A DNA stretch of 64,000 nt from Neelides folsomi (lineage: Eukaryota; Arthropoda; Collembola; Neelipleona; Neelidae): contig JAQGBZ010000094.1 of NCBI GenBank assembly GCA_034687125.1, positions 62,001 to 126,000 of the forward strand, written 5' to 3'. The notes beneath the pieces were generated by a model that made no database searches, was not told the DNA's origin, and worked only from the letters and a program-made list of their open reading frames with translations. Position 1 is the first letter of the stretch. Every line of letters begins with the position of its first letter. The translations under genes were made by a program, and so were the position numbers. Of this stretch, positions 39,563 through 49,841 are shown one piece after another.

Positions 39563-39998
39563 AAAATATTACATCTAACATGTACATACCTAGATATAAA
39601 GTTAAAAAACAAAGTTAAATTGAAGAAAACACAATGAAAACAATTGAAATTATATTAATCGATTATTAAATTGTATTTAATAAAAAATTTAATCTAAGCT
39701 AGTATACCACAATTCTTAATTAAACAACAATGTTAAATGCAAACAATTAATACTATTTTTGTCATGAGTAAAAAACATCCGAAATAATGAATTAATTGAA
39801 AAAACAAACGAAAAATGGGTTAAAACTGACAATGAGAGTTGATCTGCAATGAATTGTAATTTAAAATCTTATTGCACTGGATATACCAATATATAGGAGG
39901 AACGTCGTCCTCCTTAAGGCTTAATGTGAAGCTTTGTAACATTTCAATATGTAAAATTACGTACATACAATAATAGTGTGCGCAAAATTACAATAGCG

Positions 39999-41294
39999 TC
40001 AATTATCCATGGGGCTCGAAGGTCGATGTTTCATCCCAGAAGCTCCCATGATTGGATCTTTATCTCTCGTGTTGAGCCATTGAAGGACATCTCGATGGTT
40101 TCGATATTCAAGAGTGATGTGGGACGGAAGATTTAAAACCTTCCTCAAAATTTCCCGAATCTTCTCTGTGGCATCGATGTCTGATGAAGTTTTATTCCAA
40201 AGGGAAATACAGTCCTTCTTTTGTCTCATTGACACTCCAGCTCCACAGATCTCATCTCCCACTTCGAATTGTTCACCTAAAATGGCCAACACCAGATTTT
40301 CCCAACATCGAGCTGCAAGACCTGATGAAACATTTACAATTAGTATTTAATTTAGATTACCATTTAATTATTAGTCTTAAATTACAAAAATAAATCATAC
40401 CTTTATTAAGTCGGACAAGCCATTGTCCCCCATTTCTATTCCCCTAAGGAAAAAAATATACATTCGAACTTTATTCTTTTAATTGACATTCTTAGAATTA
40501 ATAGGTATTGTATTAATTATACGTGTGTAAAGTATTTATGAGAAATGTAAATTAAAATAATACATAGTTATGTTTATGCATACTTACTTTATGCTCCCAC
40601 ATTGGTTTAATACCGTCTTTAAATAAAAAGAAATCGGAAGGTGAATGGAGATCAGAGGGTCTTATTAAATGAGAATAAAGGGCCCAATATTGCTCAACAG
40701 ATGCGAAACGCCCAATTTTTTTCAGCGTTAAATCATACTGCTGGTAATTCGTTTTCCCAATATACCAAAGACCATAGGTGTATTGAAGGCGGTGTTCTGC
40801 AGGACCAACATCGAGAGGTGGCTAAAATTAACAAACATCTTCATAAATAAACTGTTTAATGTACTCTAAACTAACAAATTAAAAAGCCAAAAAGGTTTTA
40901 ATATTCAAAATTAATTTATTTGTCTAGTATTTAATAGAATAACATATATGTAAAAATAAGCATTTAATTAACTACTACATTGTAATAATACTATACAATA
41001 TATAAAATCATGCGAGGTATTGTGATTTGTAATTGCGCATTACCAAGTTTTCATCTTCGTCAATGTCTTCAATGGGAGGAATGCCGCCCTTTCTCATGCT
41101 GAAATATTTAAATAGTTTCTGATTAATTATTTAGTTATTAAAGCATTCCAATTCACATATCATAAATTTAAATATAGTAGTGCCGTAGTACTTATTTAAC
41201 TATTATTTTACCTATGTAGGTATGAAACATTTTGATGTTTAAATTAAAAATGATTTTTTGATAAATAATGTGCAAATTCTTACTCGTCAACCAT
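39999..41294 (-). CDS. eIF4E2: eIF4E type 2 / 4EHP cap-binding translational repressor
   Basis: 4EHP binds the mRNA cap but not eIF4G, so it blocks translation of target mRNAs with partners such as GIGYF. Coding exons, 5' to 3', are 41294-41284, 41098-41044, 40821-40588, 40443-40401 and 40321-39999. They total 666 bp and 221 residues, and every joint has GT-AG ends and fitting phase. Family marks are PAEHRLQYTYGLW, IGRFASVEQYWALYSHLIRP, FKDGIKPMWE (cap-binding Trp and Glu), GGQWLVRL, WENLVLAILGEQF, ISLWNKT and LRKVLNLP. At the site of the first cap-stacking Trp of eIF4E1 there is Tyr (in QQYDLTL), as in 4EHP, which separates it from canonical eIF4E. The tail after DVLQWL is lineage-specific. 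The first ATG is at 41294, but the frame stays open upstream (see the 5' exon). Confidence is high for identity and moderate for the start. Confidence 0.93.
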
Positions 41295-41334
41295 TGTAAA
41301 TCTCGATTCCAGTTTTTCCTGAATTTCACAAAAC
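41284..41334 (-). other. 4EHP exon containing the first ATG
   Basis: The acceptor TTTATAG precedes 41334 and the donor GA|GTAAGA follows 41284. Only the last 11 bases lie after the ATG. The 40 bases before it are open in the same frame and would read FCEIQEKLESRFT. Confidence 0.75.
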
Positions 41335-41691
41335 CTATAAATAATAATTTTGATTAATTGTTCAATATATATAACGTAAATTAAACTAAACTTTAACTAT
41401 ATAGCCATTTAATATTTTAAAAAATTAATGAATCACCCTCTATTAATAATGTTGTATTTATATTTTTTTATTGTTCGACTCTTCTAATGCTTGCTATTCA
41501 ATTAAAGCATTTACTTGTCTTTGTGATCTAAGTATATAGTTTAACTATTAGCATTATTGAATTATAATTATTGAGTGTAATTAATTTTAAAGAACTCTTC
41601 TATCAACATCACAAGCAATACCAGCCAAAATGATAAAAGGATAAATCCTGGAAAATCGAGAATACGAGAAAAGCATAGAATGTAAATTTAC

Positions 41692-41930
41692 CTTTGCTCT
41701 CGTGCTAATTTTGAAATTTCAAACTTGGCTCGAAGAACTGCTCGAACAGCCGAACAGCTCGAAGTCGAAGCTCGAACTCTTTCCGATTCCAATATTTCCG
41801 ATCCGATTTGAGTTTGAAATTTGATTGCCTATTTGAATTTGACTTGATCTCTTTGTTTGTTTGATTTAATTTAATTGAGTTAATATTTTGGTAGTTAACT
41901 AAAACCAACTCGAAAAATTTCTGTTAGCAA
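41692..41930 (-). other. Candidate 5' exon of 4EHP (UTR or non-AUG coding)
   Basis: A good donor (GCAAAG|GTAAAT) sits at 41692, and joining it to 41334 keeps one frame open from just after a TAG at 41829-41831. That makes 59 sense codons before the ATG, including an Arg/Glu-rich part, AKFEISKLAREQRF. There is no ATG in it, so it is either a 5' UTR that happens to be open, or coding through an upstream exon or a non-AUG start. The 5' limit is a guess. Confidence 0.45.
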
Positions 41931-42000
41931 TAAGTTAAGAGAAGTTACTTTGCATACTATGTTACCAGAAGCAGAAGCTCTTTGTCAGCAGTTGTTAAAT
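41909..42000. promoter_or_regulatory. Candidate bidirectional promoter
   Basis: The inferred first exon of 4EHP (minus) and that of the acidic-protein gene (plus, donor at 42027) lie within about 100-150 bp of each other. The space between must hold both start regions if the exon calls are right. No TATA box or other core motif is clear. Confidence 0.35.
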
Positions 42001-42026
42001 AATTAAAGAGAGTGACAGATGTGAAA

Positions 42027-42196
42027 GTAAGTAATTTCATTCAATTACAATTATTACAGTCATTTATTTTTCAACCATTCAAATATAAACGACGCAATTT
42101 AATAATTTTAATAGCAATTTTAAATGCGCTCCCTCACATATTTTATTAGGACATTATGTATGAACCAATAATGCAAATTGACATTATCTTTTATAG
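42027..42196 (+). other. Intron in the 5' UTR of the acidic-protein gene
   Basis: The donor GATGTGAAA|GTAAGT at 42027 matches the consensus closely. The acceptor TCTTTTATAG ends at 42196, two bases before the chosen ATG. This makes the longer apparent frame starting at 42178 intron-derived. Confidence 0.6.
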
Positions 42197-42198
42197 AA

Positions 42199-43385
42199 AT
42201 GGAAAAAATGCTAGAAGACCTTGAAAGAGATTATTACGATGATGATGAACCATTGATAGGATATAGCGAAGAATCGGAAACGGAAGTTGACGTTGATGAG
42301 ATTGATGACTTACATTCAGACCCAGAGGACCTAGACCAAGATGAACTTTTGTTTTTTTCCATAACAAGGCAAGTAATTGATGGATTCCAAGATGCAGCAG
42401 ATGACTTGCAAGACGAAAGTGAAGATCTCAAAATGGAATTAAACCAAATGGATGAAAATATCGAAGACCAAATATATGAAAGCAGTGGAGATCAAACGGA
42501 TGAAAGTGGAATCCAAGCCGATGAATCTTTGGGAAAACAAAATTTCGAATGTATCTGGGACCAATCTTTTGGAAATAACGGAGACCAAACGGATGAAAGC
42601 CAAACAGATGGAAGTAGAGACCATTCGAATGAAGAATGTCAATTAGAGGTAAATTACAAATAATACTTACCATATAATATTTCGCGTAATAAGTTCGTGC
42701 AAATCCGAATGAAAAAATTATTTTATTATTTTATTTCAACGATAAAAACTTTATTACTGCTCTTTGTTCAATCAGATCAAAATTAAAGTTAGCCATTTTG
42801 ACCTCAACTAAATGCGTCATAAAGTTAAAAATAATTATAAAATTCTTAAATCGCATTTTGGCATTATTTAAGCTCATTGTTCAGATATGCACGAACTTAT
42901 TACGAGAAGTATTATGTATATTACAATGTTAAGACGTTAAGATCATTTTTACATTTCACTGATTTCATTTTATGTTTAATTTCATTTGAGAATGAATTAC
43001 CATATTGGTTCATTTGTGTTAAACTAATAAAAATGTTGCTGAATATTAAAAACATAACAACCTATAGAAATGCCATGATTTACATAAAGTGAGCTTTCTT
43101 ATAATTATAACTACAAATAATTAAAAATTACTGATCCAGGCAACACAAGCTAGCGACGACGATGCTGACAAGAATTCCGAGAAAGCCGAGGATCACTTTC
43201 GACAGTTACTGTTATTTCGTATAACGTACATTCGCTTCCTCTTGCGCTTTCGAAATTTGGAAACAGTAAAAGAAAAGGAGGAAGTTAATATAAATCAAGA
43301 AGGTGATATTGATTGTCAAGGAATTATGAAAAGATTGAAGAGAATCAAGAGAGCTATACGTTTCATATTAAATGAAAATGTGTAA
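42199..43385 (+). CDS. Unrecognised acidic/basic two-exon protein, 231 aa
   Basis: I do not recognise this protein. Exons are 42199-42648 and 43140-43385, joined in phase 0 by LE|GTAAAT and ATCCAG|GCA. The start is the first ATG after a likely acceptor at 42195-42196. Residues 1-150 are very acidic (DYYDDDEP, VDVDEIDDLHSDPEDLDQDE) with a possible helix at FFSITRQVIDGFQDAADDL and imperfect DQTDES repeats near residues 97-138. Residues 151-231 turn basic and helical (HFRQLLLFRITYIRFLLRFRN, MKRLKRIKRAIRFILNENV). There is no signal peptide. The charge split suggests a nuclear or RNA/protein-binding adaptor, but that is speculation. Codon phase, splice sites and the lack of a competing frame support a real gene. 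Confidence 0.7.
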
Positions 43386-43464
43386 ATAATTTTAAGCTCT
43401 GTATAATAGCATATATTGTATTTTTCTATTTAACTTCGAGATTTGGAATTGAAGATAATTTAAT

Positions 43465-43470
43465 TTTATT
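43465..43470 (-). terminator. Candidate poly(A) signal for ethanolamine kinase
   Basis: AATAAA on the minus strand (TTTATT on plus), about 105 nt after the kinase stop codon and before the convergent neighbour's stop at 43385. Confidence 0.45.
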
Positions 43471-43572
43471 TCTTTTCAAATGATTACAATGTAACTATCT
43501 GTACGTAATTCACGTTATATTTGATTCTGTGAAAAATGTAGATATGTAATATTTCCACAATATTTTTAATGT

Positions 43573-45508
43573 TCATTCCCTAAGTTTTACCATATACTTT
43601 TTATATTCAGGGAGTCGAATTCCTAAATACCTACACGTGTAAAAAATAGAACATTAATTTAATATTAAAAATTAAAAATTAATTTACTATTCGGATTTAT
43701 ATATTATGTTAAAATATCAAAATTCTTACTTTGTAAAATGATTTTTGCTTTTATAAAATATTTGTAATTCAATAATTGGAATAAAATTGATCAAAATGTT
43801 TCCCATCAAACAACTTACTCGACAAAATCGAAATCAATAGAGGAGTAAGCCGCTTGGACGATGCTCCAAAGGATCCACATAAGATGAGCAAGAGGCGTGC
43901 ATAGGTCAACCCATCGTTTCAACTCGTCGGAAGTGAATTGATGCTCTCCGCCCCTGTATGTCTTCAAATACACTTTGATCCACTCAAGTTTAAATTGATC
44001 ATCTGGGCACTTGGAGTAGTCCACTTCATCGATTCCTTTAAAAAAATTAGATTACCTTTTCAACTCACATTCTCATCACTTTCATGCAATTATATTTCCA
44101 TTACCAGCAAATTCGCAGAAGTGATTCGCAATGTCGAAGGGAACATAGTTGGGGCCAGCATATTCAAAATCAATAAAAGACACTGTCGATTTCTTCTCAT
44201 TGTATACGATGTTGCCCAAAAGGAGATCATTGTGGGAAAACCCAAGAGGCATTTTTTCTCTCACGATGATCTCTTCAAGCTCTTTGATGGCCTTTTCTCC
44301 CCACCCAAGCCCAACTCCAAATTTTTCAAACCTGCAATTTTATTTTAAACACTTAAAATGTAATTTGATCATTAACAAATATACATTATAGCTAATTAAA
44401 TTGCTATTAAATTTTAGAATTTAGAAAATCTGTACCTTGAGCAAAGGTCTGGTTGTGCTTTTAGAGCTTCTTGTCCCAAATCATTAAATTTCCTCAATTT
44501 CTCCCATATGACGGAATGTGAAGGATATTGAGAATCGTCGAACTCGAAGGAATGCATCGTGGCCATTTGTGAAGCAACGAGTTGGAATACTTTTTCCGCT
44601 CTGCAAGAATCTCCATCAAGAGTCACACCAGGGACGTATTCATATGAAATCCCATTCTCAAATATTCCATAAAGCTCTGGTCCAAATTTTTTGGAATGCA
44701 AAAACTATAGCAGATAGATAAAATGTAAAATCCCATAGCATTTTCATTATATAATTCCAAATATACTATGTAGATTAAGAATTTTGTTTCTTATAATAAA
44801 GTATTATATGTGATTCTTTTAAATCAAAAATCAATAGCTGAATAAATGGATGAGGGAGTATCATAAAGTCTTATGTTATATTTATTTACTTATTTGGAAT
44901 TTCACTCAATACCTTCATAGTACCAATTTCGGATTTTCGATCAATCATCAAATCCGTTTTGCTACCGTATATTTTCACAATCACCATTTCTTCGGGGTTT
45001 TCTTTAAGAAAAATTCCCACGAGCTTATTCGTGATTCCATCGGTAAAGACCTAAAAATAATTTTTTAAATATTTCTAAATATACTTATTAACAATAAATA
45101 CGTGAAAGTACATACTTAAGTAGGTATTATTCTATTAAAGTTATATTTCGAGACATCATTGACTCTGAAAGTAAATTGTTTTATTCTCCAACGCATCTCT
45201 GTTATAATTATCTTTCACTAATTGTCAAATAGAATACTTTTGGGAGAAATGATTATATAATTATAAGAGTAGTTAGAGTAATTAGAGTAGTTAGAATCAT
45301 GATCTTTGTATTGGAGAAAATATATTTACATATATGTACGCTTGTATATATTATTTATCAACGTACAACATATATTAATATCCACCTTTGATCCAATGTT
45401 GTCCCGATTAAGCATCCAATTTGGTCTTATAATTTCGATAATTTTAAGAGCCTCCGTCTCGAGATTTTCTTCGGCTAGTGTGAGAGGGATTTTGAGGTCT
45501 TCTGCCAT
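43573..45508 (-). CDS. ETNK: Ethanolamine kinase
   Basis: The enzyme phosphorylates ethanolamine with ATP in the cytosol, the first step of the CDP-ethanolamine route to phosphatidylethanolamine; easily shocked (eas) is the fly homologue. Six coding exons, 45508-45386, 45050-44913, 44704-44436, 44331-44105, 44035-43819 and 43630-43573, total 1032 bp and 343 residues with matching phases. Visible family motifs are VFTDGITNKLVGIF (nucleotide loop), VKIYGSKTDLMIDR, the catalytic HNDLLLGNIVY, FIDFEYAGPNYVPFDIANHF with the metal-binding Asp, and CEFAGIDEVDY. The last exon is very short, 19 codons including stop, and reads YLGIRLPEYKKYMVKLRE. The HNDLLLGN and CEFAG signatures favour ethanolamine over choline kinase, though dual use cannot be excluded. 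Length is normal for the family and no catalytic residue is missing. Confidence 0.94.
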
Positions 45509-48500
45509 TTTAAAATGGTCGATTGAATCTTCAAATTTTTACCTAAAATAATTACAATAAGGATTCTTTACATTTGCATAGGAATATAAAGGTAAATAAT
45601 TGAAATAAATTGAAAATTAATTATATTTCATACTAAACTATTGTAAATTGAATCCTTTGTTTTGTGAGAGAGCAGGAGGAAGAACCAGACCGATGATTTG
45701 GAGTCTAACGAATGAACTCCTTCTTGAGAGCCTTTGAAAACACAATGAATTAATTAAATGTCTTTGAATGAAAAAACCCGTCTTATTATCCAACTGAACT
45801 TGCTTTTATTGGACATAATACATTGTTTAATTAAAAAGTTTAGAAGTGGCGTGTTAATGGTTGTATTCTATTATAGCAGTAACCATAATGGAATACAAAC
45901 CAAAATATAATGTATTTGTATAGAGATACAAACCACAATCCTATTAAAAGCTATATCTAGTATTCTACCAATATTTCTATTAGGTATGTTATGTAATATA
46001 ACCCTAACTAACTACTTTAGTATGTATCTTAACGCCTAGCAAATACATAAAAATAGCTAATGGATATATTAAAAAGGCTGATTGGTAGTATCAAAATTCT
46101 CCATATTCCATACCCACTTTAATTTAAACGTCTAATAGTATAGTGGAGATAAGTATGATATGTGGTGATAAACCTAAAACACATTTAGCGTAGTCATCAA
46201 GGAGTCGTTTCATAATTCCCATTTAGTCATTATTGTCATTGATTATGATTGACACGCAATGTCATCAACTTCATCAACAAGTGGAGTCTTTAAGATACAC
46301 ATAATATATTTAAATATATCATACTTTTGTTAAGCTAAACATTTTACGTTGTAAATGCATATTCAAATGAGTCTAGTATTTAAAAATAAAAACCCTTCAA
46401 ATTAACGTTAAAAAATAGGCTAAAATATAAATAAAACGAATATTTTTTAACCAATAATTTCTTTTATATTTCGGGTAATTATAATTTTTACTAATTTAAA
46501 CATTTTTTAAGGTACTGATTTAATATTGAATGACTATCCGAAACACAACAACCATTGGATGGCATTGGATTATTATTGGATATAGTTCTAAAAATTATAA
46601 TTTAAAACAATATTCTTACCTCATATATTAATAATGGTGAATGCTAGTTCTATAATGTTATTATTTTAGTACCAATTATTGGTATATAAATTAAATTTTA
46701 TTAAAGCTTTAAATGAGTAGATTGAAGATAATAGACGTTTTTAAAAGTAAGTAATTTAAAGTGGACAAGAAGAAAAATGACAATGTGATTTTTTAATGTA
46801 CATAAATCGTTATTTATAGTGGGGAAATGAGATGAAATTATTATTTTGCATGGAAATTTGCAATTTTGGATAGAAAGTAACTTGATATTGCATTTATCAC
46901 TTGATATTTCTCACATCACTCCGAATAAAGATTTGGAGCAAAATTCGGTATTTAAAAGTATTACTGTATGTGCATAAATATTTGGTATATTAGTGTATTA
47001 CCTACCTACATATCTATATCAGAAATCTCTAAATATATTATATGTGTATTTAGTTGGGATGTATTACTTATTTATGTAGTAGAATACATAAGTAAATAGC
47101 ATGTAACGGTTTTGAATTAATAATTTTATCGTAGAGGTCTCATTTATTATAGAAGAATGCTATGTATTTATTATAATTATTTTATATGAAACACACATGG
47201 CTTTTAAATTGGCAAAATGTTAAATAGGAGTAGTTTGATATTTTCATCGTTGTGAGCAAAGTGAAGTATCGTGGGAATTTGATGTCATGTGAAAGTGGAG
47301 AGTTTTGTCGGCGTTGAAAGAGAAAAAGAGAATTAAAATCCAGTTGATCCTTGTAACGATCCCATTTATATAGCCCCTTTTGATTTGAGGATGAGTTACG
47401 ACCTCAAACGTACAAAAACCCTTCCACATCTCTTTTCAAAGTGTGGACGTGATAATTGGATCGAGAGAATTTCCTCGCAACAGATCATGAATAAATTACA
47501 TATAATCCCTCATGATTTCTTACCAAGTCCCCCGTTTTATAAACTCCTCCTCACATGACATGAGCCCTTATGAACCCGGAGATATTCACATATAGCCCTT
47601 TTTAAATTTAAGCCAAATTGTGTAATATTACATATACAAAAGTATATATTCTTCTTTGGAAAATTTTCATTCTCCCACTGTCAATTTCCTCCAATGTTCA
47701 AAATCCTAAAATGATTTTTCCCTCTCCTCCTTTACAATTCAGAAAGAGGGCTGGCGTTTAAGAAATATGTAAATTCTCAAGGATCTTTCCAATCGTCGTC
47801 TCTGAATGTGAACTTCCCTTTTGCTCGACTAATAATCGATGACGAGGATTTGGTATTCTAATGTCGATCTTAGAGTAAAACTATTTTCTGTTTCGGCCTT
47901 TTCATTCCTCACGGCCAAGGCAGTTTCCACAATGATAATAGATCCTAATATTAATTAGTAAAAGTATTTTGAAGGTTTTGATGACGCAGGTGTGCGTGTG
48001 TGACGCCGCTTTCTGTCCCGCTTCAATATTTCAATCCTCCATGAAGGGCCTTTGGAGGAGAAACGCAGAGAGAAAATTAATTTTTGACCGAATATTAAAC
48101 GAGACTTGCAAATGAAGGAGAAAAGTGTGTCATGTCCTTTACAGACATTTTAAACATGCCGTGGTCGATTGCAAACACGCTGAAATGAAGCATTATTTGG
48201 ACAAACTTCCGAGATTCGCGTCTGCATGGAACGAGAGAAAATTTTTAATATATATTTAATATATGTACCACACATACTATGTATGTATGTATTCTATGTA
48301 TACACCATGCACACATAATATGTAAAAGATAAATAAATAGTATAGTTATACATAATGTATGTACAATATAAACACTAGATTAGATACATACGTGTTTATC
48401 GTTTTAAAATACTATATTAAAATGTCTGTATTACACAAGTACACATTTTATACCATATAAGTATAGCACATATTTGCATTTAATATATATTATTCCTTTA

Positions 48501-49262
48501 TAAGTTAGATTCAAGGAAGGTTAAACATGTGTTTTAAGGAGACGTCGAGGGTTGGAAACCGCAAGTTGGAAAGGTGGGGAATTGAAAGAGGAAATTAAGA
48601 CGGGCATGAACGAATCTTTTTCATTTTACTTTCTCATGACATGTGAGAATGAAAAAGACAAAGGGGGAGCGTCCTATTATTCATCCAGATGAGCACTAAT
48701 GGAAGTCTTTTATAGACAACGGCGACTCCGCCAAATTCGGAAGGAATAGGAAACATAATGGATCTGAACAAAGGATTATAAAAGCCGCAAAATTCTCCGG
48801 TCTTCTTCCCCGCATTTCCACTTTTGGAGCCTTCCGATGGGCATGGTGGTCTTTTATTAAGTTTTTTATATTAACTCCAGCTTTTACTACGAGTTTCCTT
48901 CCGTTTGATGGTGAACAATCAAGAGGAATTTACATATCCTAGAAAATCTTTAATTCAAACATGACTTTTAAACAATATGAAAGGACTTCTTCAAAATTGT
49001 ATTATTTATTTTGTTATGTTCAGGATACAATTTACAATTGGCGTGTTTGTAAGAATGAATTTATGTTATTAAATTTTAATTAAAGTTAATTTGGAATCCT
49101 CGTCTCTTATAAGATAATATAATAATATGTAAATAAATACAAGGTACATGGTAGATCCCAGTCACTCACATTTAGAGAACCATAAGAAAATAAACACAGG
49201 CCGAGTTTATAACATACATAGTGTGGAATATACCTTGTATTTATATAATAATGTAAATAATG
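45509..49262. other. Intergenic, AT-rich; kinase 5' flank and EPS8 3' flank
   Basis: A GC-richer patch at about 45,660-45,740 could be a 5' UTR exon of ethanolamine kinase, since an acceptor-like TTTTAG precedes the coding exon near 45,543. The rest has stops in all frames. A weak inverted similarity lies between about 46,480 and 46,605. No gene was seen. Confidence 0.45.
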
Positions 49263-49268
49263 TTTATT
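49263..49268 (-). terminator. Candidate poly(A) signal for EPS8
   Basis: AATAAA on the minus strand, about 235 nt after the EPS8 stop codon. The surrounding DNA is AT-rich, so this is only a candidate. Confidence 0.35.
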
Positions 49269-49502
49269 CAAAATTCAATTTAAAAGATATTACTTTCTCT
49301 TCAAAATGAGAAATTACGAATAGGAACGTTGAATCCATTTACCCTTAATTAAAAGGTATTGTCTGAATAAGGTAAAATCATAAGTAGTAAAATATTTCAT
49401 CTGTTACATTTGCATTTGTTACACTTCCCCATGTTGCATATTTTAAGTAGAATAGGAGAGAGGAATTTCCGTCACTTGTGAATTGTCCTTCCAGGGAAGT
49501 TT

Positions 49503-49841
49503 TTATTTTCTCAGGATCTGGCCTCGTTTTTCCTTCAACATTCTCCCCAGAGTCGACTTCCCATCGTCAGAGTCAGAGTCGGGCAAGTCGGTCTCGGAGT
49601 CAGGATCGTAGGAATCGAACTTGCTCTCGTAATTCCCTCTAGATCCCCCATTACTGTTCGTATAGCTCTGGACAGGAGCCGCTTTGGGGATGACAATGGG
49701 GACGATGGTTTTGGCATTGGCCTTTGTGTTGGCGGCCGTCGTCTTGAAATTGGGCTCCTCATCGTCCCCCCTCCCTTGGTCCACTTTGGCACGGTGCTTG
49801 GCTAAAATGGCCCCCAACTCCAACGTCCTCACCGTTTTGTA
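49503..49841 (-). other. EPS8 last exon, C-terminal tail
   Basis: It encodes YKTVRTLELGAILAKHRAKVD, a helix probably belonging to the actin-binding end. An Ala/Thr/Pro linker and the acidic stretch DPDSETDLPDSDSDDG follow, and the gene ends KEKRGQILRK. The acceptor is TTTTCCCAG and the intron before it is only 66 bp. Confidence 0.85.

Noticed and set aside
42178-42198. Upstream ATG-like start MTLSFI for the acidic protein
   Set aside because: These codons lie in the predicted intron end (TCTTTTATAG). The next ATG at 42199 follows the acceptor.
45855-45905. Inverted words around GGTTGTATTC and GAATACAAACC
   Set aside because: The match is short and imperfect, and AT-rich DNA gives such pairs often.
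46450-46690. A second MITE with AATTATAATTTTTA-type ends
   Set aside because: Similarity is short, low in complexity and has no target duplication.
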